Part shown: one piece after another, positions 1 through 8,720 of the stretch
Position numbering within the stretch: position 1 is the first letter of the stretch
Layout of the letters: each line of letters opens with the position of its first letter
From: Candidatus Ribeiella danica
GTDB taxonomy: Bacteria; Chloroflexota; Chloroflexia; Chloroflexales; Roseiflexaceae
NCBI GenBank assembly: GCA_016717335.1
Contig: JADKFS010000001.1
Location: forward strand, 434,001 to 498,000
DNA length: 64,000 nucleotides
Direction: 5' to 3'
Notes under the pieces: model-generated
Seen by the model: the letters and a program-made list of their open reading frames with translations, nothing else
The model's database searches: none
Told to the model about the DNA's origin: nothing
Translations under genes and position numbers: made by a program

Positions 1-1040
1 ACCGGCGCGGTCAGCACGATGATCGTCAGGTCGATCGCGCGCTTGAGCACCAGGTTCCAGCCCTTGAGGGAAAGCTCCTTCAGGCCGATCAGCGGGATGC
101 CGCTCAAGTTGCCGACATTCACCCGATCGAAGCTCAGCTCGAACAGGTCGGGCACCACGCGAAAATCGACGCCCATCGTGCGGCATTCCCGAACGATCTC
201 TGGCAGGCGGTGGTGCTCCCAGAACGGCAGCGCGATCACCACCAGGTCGATCGTGCCATGCCGCAGGATCGCCGACAGATCCTGGACCGAGCCAAGGTGT
301 CGAAAGTGGCCGTTGCGGCGCTCAGTGCGCGGCGGCTCGCGGTCCTCGAGGTAGCCGATCAGCGAGTAGCCCAGGAAAGTCTGCGCGACGATCCCATCCA
401 TCACCTGGCGGCCAAGCCCGGTGCCGCCGACCACCACCACCCGCTCGCGGCCGATCCCCTGCGACCAGCGCCAGCGCCGCGCGCCCACCAGCACGCCACG
501 CGAGAGGCTCAGCAGTGTGACGATCGCGACCCAGGCAAAGGCGTACAGCAGGCGCGAGTAGAGCGGGCGCTGGAAGATCGTCCACAGCACCACCACGGCG
601 ATGCCGGTGGTGGTGCCGCCAATAATCGGCCCGAGGTAGTCGAGCAGGCCGGCATTGCGCGGCATGCGGTAGAGGCCCTTCATGGCGTACAGCGTCAGCA
701 GCACGACCATGAGCAGCAGCACGTAGGGCAGGAAGCTGCGGAGTGGGATGAAGTTGACCGTGAGCACTTCCTGCACGATCCGATTCAGCGGCGCCGGCCA
801 GCTGAGCTGGTAGCGCATCCAGTAGGCTATTGCAAAGCCGGCCAGGATCAGCGCCGCGTCGACGATCGCCAGCAGCACGCCGTCTGCTCGGCGGCGCGGC
901 CTAGGATACGCGATTGGAAAATGTTGTGCGGACAGCGCGCCAGCAAGCGACAGATCCGCAGCATCTGCTACCTTCCGCTCCTCAGTCACATCTGCCACGG
1001 CCCACTCCACGATAGACAGGTTCTCGCGAACCTTAAACAC
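1..1040 (-). CDS. Polyprenyl glycosylphosphotransferase, N-terminal part (runs off window)
   Basis: About 346 residues are visible and the 3' end lies beyond position 1. The protein has an N-terminal soluble stretch, then a run of hydrophobic segments (roughly residues 55-165), then a Rossmann-like nucleotide-binding region with a VVVVGGTGLG glycine-rich loop. It reaches the window edge at WNLVLKRAIDLTIIVL, the first membrane helix of the bacterial sugar-transferase domain. This layout is that of enzymes that transfer a sugar-1-phosphate from a nucleotide sugar to undecaprenyl phosphate at the start of exopolysaccharide or O-antigen synthesis. The catalytic domain itself is not in the window. 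The start is uncertain: a GTG at 1038-1040 is used because the frame stays open upstream and no clear ribosome binding site marks another start. Confidence 0.82.
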   Translation of the reverse strand, partial: MFKVRENLSIVEWAVADVTEERKVADAADLSLAGALSAQHFPIAYPRPRRRADGVLLAIVDAALILAGFAIAYWMRYQLSWPAPLNRIVQEVLTVNFIPLRSFLPYVLLLMVVLLTLYAMKGLYRMPRNAGLLDYLGPIIGGTTTGIAVVVLWTIFQRPLYSRLLYAFAWVAIVTLLSLSRGVLVGARRWRWSQGIGRERVVVVGGTGLGRQVMDGIVAQTFLGYSLIGYLEDREPPRTERRNGHFRHLGSVQDLSAILRHGTIDLVVIALPFWEHHRLPEIVRECRTMGVDFRVVPDLFELSFDRVNVGNLSGIPLIGLKELSLKGWNLVLKRAIDLTIIVLTAP

Positions 1041-1168
1041 AGTTCGAGGTAGGTGCCGCCCGCAGGCCCTACCTGGGCAGGTTTGGAGCGGCCAGAGGCT
1101 CTTCCAAACCTCCCACAACGATAAAATCGCCACCAGGCCAAACCGCGCCGCAGCCGCCAACGCCAGGA

Positions 1169-2461
1169 CTATTCCTGATCCGACCAGACCAGCTGCGCCT
1201 TTTCGATATAGACCGGGTCGCCCTCTTGCACGCCAGCTTCCAGCAGGGCCGCGCTGATTCCGCTGGCCTCCAGCACCCGCTGGATGCGCATGAGCGCCTC
1301 GGACTGGGCGAAGTTCGTCATTGAGATCAGCCGCTCGATCTTCTTGCCGCGCACGCGCCAGCCCTTGCCCTCGGGCTCGACCATAAACAGCCGCTCGTCG
1401 ACCTCTGGCACCGGCCAGATCAGTTCCTCGTCGCGAACCCTGCGGTCGCGCGCGGGCATCGCTGCCAGCTGCGCTGCGAGGTGCTGGATCAGCGCGTCGA
1501 CGCCCGCGCGGGTAGCCGCCGAGATCACGAAGAGCTCGGTCTCAGACGGCTCGATTGCAGCGCGCAGCCGCTCGATATTCGCCTGCGCCTCGGGCAGATC
1601 GGCTTTGTTCAGCACCACCACCTGCGGCCGCTCGGCCAGCTCCGGCTGGTAGAGGCGCAGCTCCTCGTTGATCTGTCGGTAGTCCGCCAGCGGGTCGCGC
1701 CCATCGACGCCGGCGGCGTCCACGAGGTGGAGCAGCATGCGCGTACGCTCGACGTGCCGCAGAAAATCGTGCCCCAGCCCGACGCCGCGGTGCGCGCCCT
1801 CGATCAGGCCAGGGATATCCGCCATCACGAAGCTAAAGTCGCCGACGGCCACCACGCCCAGGTTGGGCTGCAGCGTGGTGAATGGGTAGTCGCCGATTTT
1901 TGGGCGGGCTGCGCTGACGATCGAGAGCAGCGTCGACTTGCCCGCGTTCGGAAATCCGACCAGCCCGACATCGGCCAGCAGCTTCAGCTCAAGCTCAAGC
2001 TCAAAGCTCTCGCCAGGCTGCCCAAGCTCGGCGATCCGCGGCGTCTGATGGGTCGACGTCGCAAAGTGCACGTTGCCGAGGCCGCCTTTCCCGCCGCGCG
2101 CGGCCAGCAGCCGCATACCCGGCGCCACCAGATCGACCGTGTAGGTCTCGCCCTCGATCGTGGCGCGCGCGACTGTGCCGGGCGGCACCCGGATGATCAG
2201 GTCGCCGCCATCGCGGCCGTGCTTGCGCGAGCCGCCGCCGTTACCGCCGCGCGTCGCCTTGAAGCGGCTCCGCTCGCGGAAGGGCAGCAGCGTATTGAGG
2301 TGCGAGTCGGCGAGGAGATAGATATTGCCGCCCCGCCCGCCATCGCCGCCATCCGGCCCGCCGCGCGGTACATGCGCCTCGCGGCGAAACGAGGCCGCGC
2401 CATCGCCGCCGTCGCCAGCCTGAACAATGATCGTCGCCTGATCGTAGAATTCACCAGCCAT
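1169..2461 (-). CDS. obgE: GTPase Obg/CgtA
   Basis: 430 residues from the ATG at 2461. The upstream in-frame extension is not conserved in the family, and the usual MxGEFxDxA opening is at this ATG. Residues 1-157 form the glycine-rich Obg fold. The G domain follows, with GFPNAGKST (P-loop), DIPG (G3) and NKAD (G4). A C-terminal OCT domain occupies about the last 90 residues, so this is the long Obg form known from Gram-positives and Chloroflexi. Obg proteins bind the 50S ribosomal subunit and act in ribosome maturation and stress control. No good Shine-Dalgarno is seen. The neighbours are a sugar transferase downstream and tatA upstream, all on the same strand, but the spacing to tatA is large. 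Confidence 0.96.
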   Translation of the reverse strand: MAGEFYDQATIIVQAGDGGDGAASFRREAHVPRGGPDGGDGGRGGNIYLLADSHLNTLLPFRERSRFKATRGGNGGGSRKHGRDGGDLIIRVPPGTVARATIEGETYTVDLVAPGMRLLAARGGKGGLGNVHFATSTHQTPRIAELGQPGESFELELELKLLADVGLVGFPNAGKSTLLSIVSAARPKIGDYPFTTLQPNLGVVAVGDFSFVMADIPGLIEGAHRGVGLGHDFLRHVERTRMLLHLVDAAGVDGRDPLADYRQINEELRLYQPELAERPQVVVLNKADLPEAQANIERLRAAIEPSETELFVISAATRAGVDALIQHLAAQLAAMPARDRRVRDEELIWPVPEVDERLFMVEPEGKGWRVRGKKIERLISMTNFAQSEALMRIQRVLEASGISAALLEAGVQEGDPVYIEKAQLVWSDQE

Positions 2462-2675
2462 AGAATATAGACTACCAAATCTGGGTGATAGCTCGCTTAC
2501 TCCCAGCTCATACCTTGATGCGGCGAGCATCACACATCATTTCAAGTCGGCGCGATGACGAACTCACCGTGCGATGCGGCGGAATGGGTCGCCTGGCATC
2601 CCAAGGGTGCCAGGTGGCCTCACCCTCCGCCCTAGCACAATTCAGGCCAGTATCGCCCGAAATTGCCCTGTAGAG

Positions 2676-2716
2676 ATAAAAAAAGCCAGCAGAAGAGCGC
2701 GCACGCCCCCGCTGGC
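2676..2716 (-). terminator. Intrinsic terminator downstream of tatA
   Basis: On the minus strand GCCAGC pairs with GCTGGC around a GC-rich loop and is followed directly by seven T residues. It lies about 130 bases after the tatA stop. The rest of the 380-base stretch between obg and tatA shows no gene I can support. Confidence 0.6.
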
Positions 2717-2842
2717 ATACTACTTATGTCATGCTGAAGTCGGTGCATCCTCTACGTTCGGCGTCATGGCGTTCCGTAGCAGCGGAGTACGCTCCGCCTC
2801 CCAGCCGACTCAGACAGACTCGTATCGTTTTGTGGCCGCGTG

Positions 2843-3031
2843 CTAGACTTTGCGATCGACCTTATCTGTCTTCTCTGCCTTGCCGTCGGGATTCTCGTCG
2901 TCGCCGACCGCTTTCTTGAATTCGCGTATGCTACTGCCGAGCGCGCCAGCCACGCCAGTAATGCGGCTCGCTCCAAAGACCAACAAGACGATGACCAGGA
3001 TAATCAGAAGCTCAGGTACGCCCAGGCTCAT
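2843..3031 (-). CDS. tatA: Sec-independent translocase subunit TatA
   Basis: 62 residues. The start is fixed by a strong AAGGAGG seven bases before the ATG at 3031. The protein opens with MSLGVPELLIILVIVLLVFG, one N-terminal transmembrane helix. An amphipathic helix follows with the FGxxR-type hinge and the IREFKKAVGDD segment, and then a short charged tail. This is the TatA/E pattern: a pore-forming subunit of the twin-arginine translocase, which exports folded proteins across the cytoplasmic membrane. No tatB or tatC gene is adjacent. The length is at the short end of the family. A terminator lies about 130 bases downstream. Confidence 0.92.
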   Translation of the reverse strand: MSLGVPELLIILVIVLLVFGASRITGVAGALGSSIREFKKAVGDDENPDGKAEKTDKVDRKV

Positions 3032-3244
3032 GATCTGCCTCCTTATGCGCATGCGGCTGACGATCTCACCATCCATATGGGCAGCATTCACCGGGGCACG
3101 CAGCAGCAAGCGAGATTCGGACACGCCCTGTATTATACCTCAGCCAGGGGTGCTGTCAATCGCAGGTTGGATCATGGAACAAAAGCGCCTTTCTCGCCGT
3201 CTAACTCTATGGGGTCGGCACGTGGTTGCGAAAGGAGCCTCAGC

Positions 3245-3532
3245 ATGGCATCGAATCAGCAAGCAGAGAGCGAGCGCGTCGGCAGCATCGCGGGCCTGGG
3301 CGCGGGCGTAATTGCCGGGGCGCAAGTCGGAACGGTGTTCATCCCAATCCCGATCGTCGGCACCTTCGCCGGCGCGCTGATCGGCGGGGTGCTCGGCAGC
3401 GAGATCGGCAGGACGGTTGGCGCGGCGATTCTCGACGGCGTCCACGCCTTCACTGAGAGTCTGGGTGGCCAGCAAGCCGCTGATCCCACCCCACACACGA
3501 CCGATACGCCGATCGACCCGAACGCGCCGTAG
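3245..3532 (+). CDS. Small glycine-zipper membrane protein
   Basis: 95 residues. AAGGAG at about eight bases before the ATG at 3245 supports this start. The centre (about residues 15-60) is hydrophobic and rich in Gly/Ala with GxxxG spacing (GLGAGVIAGAQVG, GTFAGALIGGVLGSEIG), typical of glycine-zipper membrane segments. The tail is polar and Pro/Thr-rich and ends in DPNAP. Glycine-zipper proteins are found in envelope structures and in small stress proteins, but no specific function can be assigned. It stands alone between divergent tatA and tRNA-Pro, so it is probably transcribed by itself. Confidence 0.75.
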   Translation: MASNQQAESERVGSIAGLGAGVIAGAQVGTVFIPIPIVGTFAGALIGGVLGSEIGRTVGAAILDGVHAFTESLGGQQAADPTPHTTDTPIDPNAP

Positions 3533-3643
3533 AGACGAGCGCGCCCGAGCGAACAAGAACCGGAGACAAGTGTAAAAGATTTAGCTCATCTGCCTGTCTC
3601 AACAACCACGCGGAGAGCGAAGAGAGGCGCAGTGCGCTGGTAT

Positions 3644-3672
3644 TTGACAAACCCACGCGCATCACGTATGAT
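3644..3672 (+). promoter_or_regulatory. Sigma-70 promoter of tRNA-Pro
   Basis: TTGACA at 3644-3649 and TATGAT at 3667-3672 are separated by 17 bases. The expected start of transcription falls about ten bases before the tRNA. Confidence 0.8.
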
Positions 3673-3687
3673 TCTGCACGAATGTGT

Positions 3688-3764
<77 letters not shown>

Positions 3765-3958
3765 TCACCTCTCTTATACCCTCCACCCGTGGCACGAAAC
3801 TTGCTATTACAGACTGGGGCAGATCGCGCGACGATTCGGAAGTATTCGCGCGTCGTGCATCCAGGCTGTGTGGCTGCGCGTATAGTTTATAAGCGCTGCA
3901 TTGAGGAGCCACCGCTGAAGCAGAAACGGTTTTCTGTCCCAGCAAGGTCAAAAAAGAG

Positions 3959-3987
3959 TTGACAAACAGCGCGCTCAGGTGTATAAT
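3959..3987 (+). promoter_or_regulatory. Consensus sigma-70 promoter of the sigma factor gene
   Basis: A perfect TTGACA (3959-3964) and a perfect TATAAT (3982-3987) are spaced by 17 bases. Such an exact match suggests strong constitutive transcription. The leader that follows is about 170 bases long and contains two hairpins. Confidence 0.9.
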
Positions 3988-4105
3988 GTGCGCGGGGCTT
4001 TCTATGCAGAAAGCTCCCTATTGTGTCGCACCCTCTGACGACAAGCCATGTGCGAAGGGCTCGACCACGACTGTTGAGCGCGACTGTCTCAGAACCATTA
4101 CGAGG

Positions 4106-4139
4106 GCGCGGCTCCTCCCGACTCAGGGGGGAGCCGCGC
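4106..4139 (+). promoter_or_regulatory. Leader hairpin before the sigma gene, attenuator-like
   Basis: A 14-pair stem (4106-4119 with 4126-4139, loop GACTCA) is followed by the T-rich TGTGTCTCTTT and then the GGAGG of the sigma gene at 4151. Its position and form resemble an attenuator or a translation-gating hairpin. A weaker stem (GGGGCTTTC/GAAAGCTCCC) sits at the predicted 5' end of the transcript near 3994-4017. Confidence 0.6.
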
Positions 4140-4164
4140 TGTGTCTCTTTGGAGGTGCAGAGAG

Positions 4165-5211
4165 ATGAAGCGAGCGTTTAACGAGCAGCACGCGTGGGAG
4201 CTAGACGAGCGCCCCGACGAGGTCGAAGAGCCAACCGTCGAGGCGATCGCGGACGTCGAAGGGCTAGCAAACGATATATTGGAGGAGGCGCTGCCGCAGG
4301 AGCCGACGCTCGACTCGGTCCAGCACTACCTGCAGGAGATCGGCCGTGTCTCGTTGCTCACCGCCTCGGAGGAGGTCGAGCTTGCCGAGCGCATGGAGCG
4401 AGGCAAGGCCGCGTCGCAGCGCATCGCGTCGGCCGAGGAGTTCAGCCCGCAGCTGCGGGTCGCCCTGCGCACCGATGTTGTCAGCGGCCAGGATGCCCGC
4501 CGCCACCTGATCCAGGCCAACCTGCGATTGGTCGTCAGCATCGCCAAGAAGTACGTCGGCCGCGGGCTGGCGCTGCTCGACCTGATCCAGGAGGGCAACA
4601 TTGGCCTGATGCGCGCGGTCGAGAAGTTCGACTACCACAAAGGCAACCGCTTCTCGACCTACGCGACCTGGTGGATCCGCCAGGCGGTGACTCGCGCGAT
4701 CGCCGAGCAGGGCCGGACGATCCGTCTGCCGGTGCATATGAGCGAGTCGGTCGGGCAGGTCAAGCGCGCCGCCGAGCGGCTGGCCCAGGCGCTCGAGCGC
4801 CAGCCGACCGCCGAGGAGATCGCGACCGCGCTCGGCCAGCCGATCGAGCGGGTTGAGCGCGTGCTGGAGGCAGCCCGCCGGCCTGTCTCGCTGGAGACGC
4901 CGGTCGGCGAGGATGGCGAGCATACATTGGGCGACTTTCTGCAGGACGACGAGCTGCCCACCCCGGCGGAGTTCGCCTCGCAGCAGCTGTTGCGGCGCGA
5001 CCTAGCGGCCGCGCTGGACCACCTGAACGAGCGCGAGCGCCGGATCATCGATCTGCGCTATGGCCTGGCCGACGGGCAGCGGCGCACGCTCGAAGAGGTC
5101 GGCAAGGTATTGGGCATGACCCGCGAGCGCGCACGCCAGATCGAGGCCGAGGCGCTGCGGCGCCTGCGCGCGCCTGAGATCGGGCAGCACCTGCGCGATT
5201 ACCTGGAGTAG
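4165..5211 (+). CDS. RNA polymerase sigma factor, RpoD/SigA type
   Basis: 348 residues from the ATG at 4165, which has GGAGGT eight bases upstream. Region 1.2 (DSVQHYLQEIGRVSLLT) is at about residues 50-80. Regions 2.1-2.4 include NLRLVVSIAKKYVGRGL, DLIQEGNIGLMRAVEKFD and FSTYATWWIRQAVTRAI. Regions 3 and 4 follow, with a 4.2 helix-turn-helix LEEVGKVLGMTRERARQIE near the C-terminus. The first 45 residues are acidic and lack a full region 1.1, so it resembles the compact primary or group 2 sigma factors. It is expressed from a consensus promoter with a long structured leader, and a bidirectional-looking terminator separates it from convergent pyrG. Whether it is the primary or an alternative housekeeping sigma cannot be decided here. 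Confidence 0.93.
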   Translation: MKRAFNEQHAWELDERPDEVEEPTVEAIADVEGLANDILEEALPQEPTLDSVQHYLQEIGRVSLLTASEEVELAERMERGKAASQRIASAEEFSPQLRVALRTDVVSGQDARRHLIQANLRLVVSIAKKYVGRGLALLDLIQEGNIGLMRAVEKFDYHKGNRFSTYATWWIRQAVTRAIAEQGRTIRLPVHMSESVGQVKRAAERLAQALERQPTAEEIATALGQPIERVERVLEAARRPVSLETPVGEDGEHTLGDFLQDDELPTPAEFASQQLLRRDLAAALDHLNERERRIIDLRYGLADGQRRTLEEVGKVLGMTRERARQIEAEALRRLRAPEIGQHLRDYLE

Positions 5212-5228
5212 CATCGAGCGTCGAGAGT

Positions 5229-5274
5229 AAACAAAGAGCGTCGGACGGGCAACACCCGCTCGACGCTCTTTGTT
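5229..5274. terminator. Hairpin terminator between convergent sigma gene and pyrG
   Basis: AAACAAAGAGCGTCG at 5229-5243 is complementary to 5260-5274. The A- and T-rich ends flank a GC-rich stem on both strands, so it could stop transcription from either side. Confidence 0.75.
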
Positions 5275-5464
5275 TGCTCCTGCAGCCCTCTGCAGCGAAG
5301 GGAACGGTACCGGGCGTGAAATAGGGCCGGCGCTCTGGTACTGGCCCGGCATCTATCTCACGCAAAGCCGCTAAGCTCGCGAAGGCATCAGAGAAGCGGC
5401 CGCTTTGCGTGAGCGAATCTCTACTACCTATCCGATGCGCTAAGCACCACGCTCTCCGCTCCGG

Positions 5465-7156
5465 CTACTTCGCCCCGATCGCCTGGAGCACCCCGGCGCT
5501 GTTGCCGTTCTTGGCGATGATCTCCTCGAGCGGCAGCGGGCGCTGATCGCCCTCGCGGTAGGTGTGGCCCGCCGCGGCGACGAAGTCGCGGAACAGCGGG
5601 TGCGGCCGGTTCGGGCGCGACAGGAACTCAGGGTGGAACTGCGTCCCGACAAACCACGGGTGGTCGCGCAGCTCGACGATCTCGACCAGGCGACCATCGG
5701 GCGAGTGGCCGCTGATCACCAGGCCGGCGCCCTCGAGCAGCCGCCGGTACTTATTGTTGAACTCAAAGCGGTGCCGGTGCCGCTCCATCACCATATCGAC
5801 GCCATAGGCCGCAGCCGCCTTGGTGCCCGGCGTCAGGACACACGGGTAGACTCCCAGACGCATCGTGCCGCCCTTATCGGTTATGTCGAGCTGATCTGGC
5901 ATGAAGTCGATCACCGGATGCGGCGTGTGTGGCGCAAACTCAGTGCTGTTGGCATCGTGCGAGCCGTCCATCACATAGCGAGCGAACGCGATCGTGGCGC
6001 ACTGCATGCCCAGACACAGACCGAGGTACGGCACGCCCATCTCACGGGCATAGCTGGCGGCGTTGATCTTGCCCTCGACGCCGCGGTAGCCAAAGCCGCC
6101 CGGCACGACAATACCATAGACATCGTCGAGCCAGCGCGCGGCGCCCTCGCGCTCGATCACCTCGGACGAGACCCACTTCAAGTCGACGTCGACCCCCTGA
6201 TGCAGGCCGGCGTGTCGCAACGCCTCGGCCACGCTCAGGTACGCGTCGTGCAGCTCGACATACTTACCGACGATCGCGATCGGCAGCTGGCGCTTGGGCG
6301 ACTTGATCCGCCGGACCAGCCGCTGCCAGTCGCGCAGATCGGGCTGGTTGTTCGGCAGGCCGAGCCGCGTGATCAAGTAGTTGCCTAGGCCAGTCTCCTC
6401 CAGCACCAGCGGCACCTCGTAGATCGTCTCGACCGTGTGCAGCGGGATGACCGCCTCGGCGTCCACATCGGCGAACAGCGCGACCTTCTCGCGGATCTCG
6501 TCGGAGATCGGGTGGTCGGCCCGGCAAACGATCACATCGGCGGTGATGCCGACCCGCCGCAGCTCCATCACCGAGTGCTGGGTCGGCTTGGTCTTGACCT
6601 CGCCCGTCGCTCCGATATGCGGCAGCAGCGTGACATGGATGTACAGCACATTGTCGCGACCGACATCCTTGCGCATCTGGCGAATGGCCTCGAGGAAAGG
6701 CAGCCCCTCGATATCGCCGACGGTGCCGCCAATCTCCACGATCACGACGTCGGCGTTCGACTGGCGCGCGACGGCGGCGATACGGCCCTTGATCTCATTC
6801 GTAATATGCGGGATGACCTGGATCGTGCCGCCGAGGTAGTCACCACGACGCTCCTTCTGGATCACCGATGAATAGATCTGCCCAGTCGTGACATTGCTCA
6901 GACGCGACAGGTTCTCGTCGATGAACCGCTCGTAGTGCCCGAGATCGAGGTCAGTCTCGGCTCCATCCTCGGTGACATAGACCTCGCCATGCTGGTATGG
7001 CGACATCGTACCAGGATCGACGTTGATATAGGGATCGAGCTTCTGGACCGACACATGCAGCCCACGGCTCTTCAGCAGCCGCCCGATCGAGGCGACCGTA
7101 ATCCCTTTGCCGACCGACGACGCCACGCCGCCTGTGACGAAGATGTACTTTGTCAT
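5465..7156 (-). CDS. pyrG: CTP synthase
   Basis: 563 residues. The ATG at 7156 gives the conserved opening MTKYIFVTGGVASSVGKG, and AAGGAG lies 11 bases upstream. The N-terminal amidoligase domain contains the P-loop and the DPYINVDPGTMSPYQHGEV segment. The C-terminal class I glutamine amidotransferase domain has the oxyanion region PGGFGYRG, the nucleophile in GLCLGMQ, and the His/Glu pair in GTQFHPEF. The enzyme makes CTP from UTP, ATP and glutamine. The length is near 540-560, normal for the family. Codon use and motifs look intact. It faces the sigma gene and has no co-directional neighbour close by. Confidence 0.97.
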   Translation of the reverse strand: MTKYIFVTGGVASSVGKGITVASIGRLLKSRGLHVSVQKLDPYINVDPGTMSPYQHGEVYVTEDGAETDLDLGHYERFIDENLSRLSNVTTGQIYSSVIQKERRGDYLGGTIQVIPHITNEIKGRIAAVARQSNADVVIVEIGGTVGDIEGLPFLEAIRQMRKDVGRDNVLYIHVTLLPHIGATGEVKTKPTQHSVMELRRVGITADVIVCRADHPISDEIREKVALFADVDAEAVIPLHTVETIYEVPLVLEETGLGNYLITRLGLPNNQPDLRDWQRLVRRIKSPKRQLPIAIVGKYVELHDAYLSVAEALRHAGLHQGVDVDLKWVSSEVIEREGAARWLDDVYGIVVPGGFGYRGVEGKINAASYAREMGVPYLGLCLGMQCATIAFARYVMDGSHDANSTEFAPHTPHPVIDFMPDQLDITDKGGTMRLGVYPCVLTPGTKAAAAYGVDMVMERHRHRFEFNNKYRRLLEGAGLVISGHSPDGRLVEIVELRDHPWFVGTQFHPEFLSRPNRPHPLFRDFVAAAGHTYREGDQRPLPLEEIIAKNGNSAGVLQAIGAK

Positions 7157-7642
7157 CGCTGCTGTCGCTCCTTCTTGCTGGTCAAATGGCCGGGCGAGAT
7201 TGTGCTTCATCTGAGTCATGACCTGTACTACAATGCCCCGTAAAAACAGACGGGTCGCCCGACCCACGATCGGAACGAACCCGCGTCGCTGATAGCCACC
7301 GATACAATTGCCAAATGCTGCTGTTTCATCGCTCTACGTTTCGGGGACGGCATGCTCCATGTCAAAAGAGTGCCGGTCGTCTGCCTCCTTATAATAACGA
7401 ATGTTGTTCGATTCTTCGCGGCCCCACTCGCTGATCGACGCTACTATCTCATGACGTTGGCTCTCAGTTTTTGTCACTGGAATGCGGTGTCAATCGGGTT
7501 AAAGCCGTAATGAAAAAGTAATGGCCCGGGCCGCAATGTCTCGGCTCCCTCGAACACGGCAGCACATCGCAGCGATTATCTGGCCGGCGGGAGCTGGGCA
7601 AGCACATTCGCAGTGCATCTCACCCCCGTTTCAGATAACCGC
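7157..7642. other. Non-coding stretch upstream of pyrG
   Basis: No supported gene. The minus strand holds TATTAT followed by AAGGAGG near 7384-7398, but no reading frame of useful length follows. It may carry the pyrG promoter region, though no convincing -35/-10 pair was found. Confidence 0.4.
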
Positions 7643-7679
7643 TTAAGAAAAGAGGGGAAGGCTATATTACCTTCCCCTC
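7643..7679 (-). terminator. Intrinsic terminator
   Basis: On the minus strand GAGGGGAAGG pairs with CCTTCCCCTC across an eight-base loop and is followed by TTTTCTTAAG. It terminates minus-strand transcription coming from the promoter near 7950. Confidence 0.8.
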
Positions 7680-7940
7680 AGATCGGAACGTTTCAGTTAT
7701 CAGCGCCATCGCCAGCTTCATTCTGCGGCGTCGAGCGGAACATCCTCCACACCACCAGGATGTACCGCATGAACAGTCAACAATGCCGCGCAGGCCTCCG
7801 GAAGAGAAACAGCGCCCTGGTTCAGCCACGATAGATCTTCGCTCCAGAATCAGAACCCCACTCGACATGACTACCTCGGCACCCTTGGCGACTAGCGGCG
7901 CTCGCTCGCCCGGCACATGATACCACAGCCAATGCCAGCT
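7643..7940 (-). ncRNA. Unassigned transcript of about 300 nt (small RNA or small protein)
   Basis: An extended -10 promoter (TGCTATAAT, minus strand, ending near 7947) precedes this stretch, and a strong intrinsic terminator closes it at 7643-7679. Between them is one open frame (GTG at 7916 to TAG at 7662, 84 codons) without a ribosome binding site and with a Cys/Trp/Arg-rich translation that looks unlike a protein. Its stop codon falls inside the terminator loop. The simplest reading is a structured small RNA. I compared it by eye with tmRNA, RNase P RNA and SRP RNA signatures and found none of them. A 6S-like RNA is not excluded. Confidence 0.4.
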
Positions 7941-7946
7941 GCAGGA

Positions 7947-7955
7947 ATTATAGCA
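7947..7955 (-). promoter_or_regulatory. Extended -10 promoter
   Basis: TGCTATAAT on the minus strand, with no recognisable -35. The same nine bases occur in the recA promoter. Confidence 0.55.
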
Positions 7956-7983
7956 CAGGTAGGGGGAGCTTAGCTAGGGTGCA

Positions 7984-8664
7984 CTAGATAGCCGGTTGTG
8001 TACCTGGCCGCATAATAACGAAGCGCGTCTCCTCGCCCTCTGCCGGCAAGTTGGCCGCGGTAACGGTCAGCTTCTCCTCGGCGACGACCTCCTTCAAGCC
8101 GATCTCGTGGGTGAATTTCTCGATCGGGGCCAGATCCACGCTGAAGCTGCGTTGTCCCGGCAGCGCGTAGTGCATCGGCACAACGATGCGCGGCTCGATC
8201 TGGCTGATCACGCCGACCGCCTCGGCCGGGCCGATCGTCTCGCCCCCGCCGACGGGGACGAACAAGACGTCGACGGTGCCGATCTCATCGATCTGGTGTG
8301 TGGTCAGCTCGTGCCCCAGGTCGCCCAGATGGCAGAATACCACGTCGTCCAAGTGAATCACATAGGCAGTATTGCTGCCGAGCTCGGCGCCTTTCTGCTT
8401 ATCGTGATACGTTCGCACGCCGGTGATCAGCACCCCGCCGACCTCGTACTCGCCGGGGCCCTCGATCGTGAAGAGGCGCTCGCGCATCGGCTTGACGGCG
8501 GCGACGTTGGCATGGTCGGTATGCTCGTGGCTAACGGTCACGATATGCGCGGTCGGTCGGCCGAGATCGATACCGATCGAACGATCGAACGGGTCGCACA
8601 GCACAATACGGTCACGCCCACGTAGCCGGAAGCAGGCGTGACCGAGATATTGGATGTCTGGCAT
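7984..8664 (-). CDS. MBL-fold metal-dependent hydrolase, YtkL/UPF0173-like
   Basis: 226 residues from an ATG with GGAGAG close upstream. The fold is that of a small metallo-beta-lactamase: YLGHACFRLRG at the N-terminus, the metal site SHEHTDHAN near residue 45 (HxHxDH), a second-shell GEYEVGG strand, a LGDLGHEL motif with the bridging Asp, and a late PMHY histidine. Proteins of this group are annotated as Zn-dependent hydrolases of the beta-lactamase fold. Their substrates are mostly unknown and this one cannot be assigned. It follows recX by 44 bases, and the spacer between them consists of short AACGTT-type repeats, so co-transcription with recA-recX is possible. Confidence 0.85.
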   Translation of the reverse strand: MPDIQYLGHACFRLRGRDRIVLCDPFDRSIGIDLGRPTAHIVTVSHEHTDHANVAAVKPMRERLFTIEGPGEYEVGGVLITGVRTYHDKQKGAELGSNTAYVIHLDDVVFCHLGDLGHELTTHQIDEIGTVDVLFVPVGGGETIGPAEAVGVISQIEPRIVVPMHYALPGQRSFSVDLAPIEKFTHEIGLKEVVAEEKLTVTAANLPAEGEETRFVIMRPGTQPAI

Positions 8665-8682
8665 TACTCTCTCCGTTGCACA

Positions 8683-8720
8683 TTGAAGTGTTGGAATGTT
8701 TCAACGTTTCAACGTTCTAA
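8683..8720. repeat. AACGTT-type short tandem repeat between recX and the MBL gene
   Basis: Imperfect 8-base units (CAACGTTT, CAACGTTC and variants) fill the spacer. The last codons and stop of recX lie in it. The same unit recurs at 53811-53849 and 55596-55640. Confidence 0.6.

Noticed and set aside
3959..4168. 69-codon frame starting inside the sigma promoter
   Set aside because: Its first codons lie upstream of the predicted transcript start. Only the shorter frame from 4003 could be translated, and it is discussed as a possible leader.
7662..7916. 84-codon frame as a protein gene
   Set aside because: GTG start without a binding site, odd Cys/Arg-rich translation and a stop inside the terminator loop. 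I kept it only as a possible small RNA.
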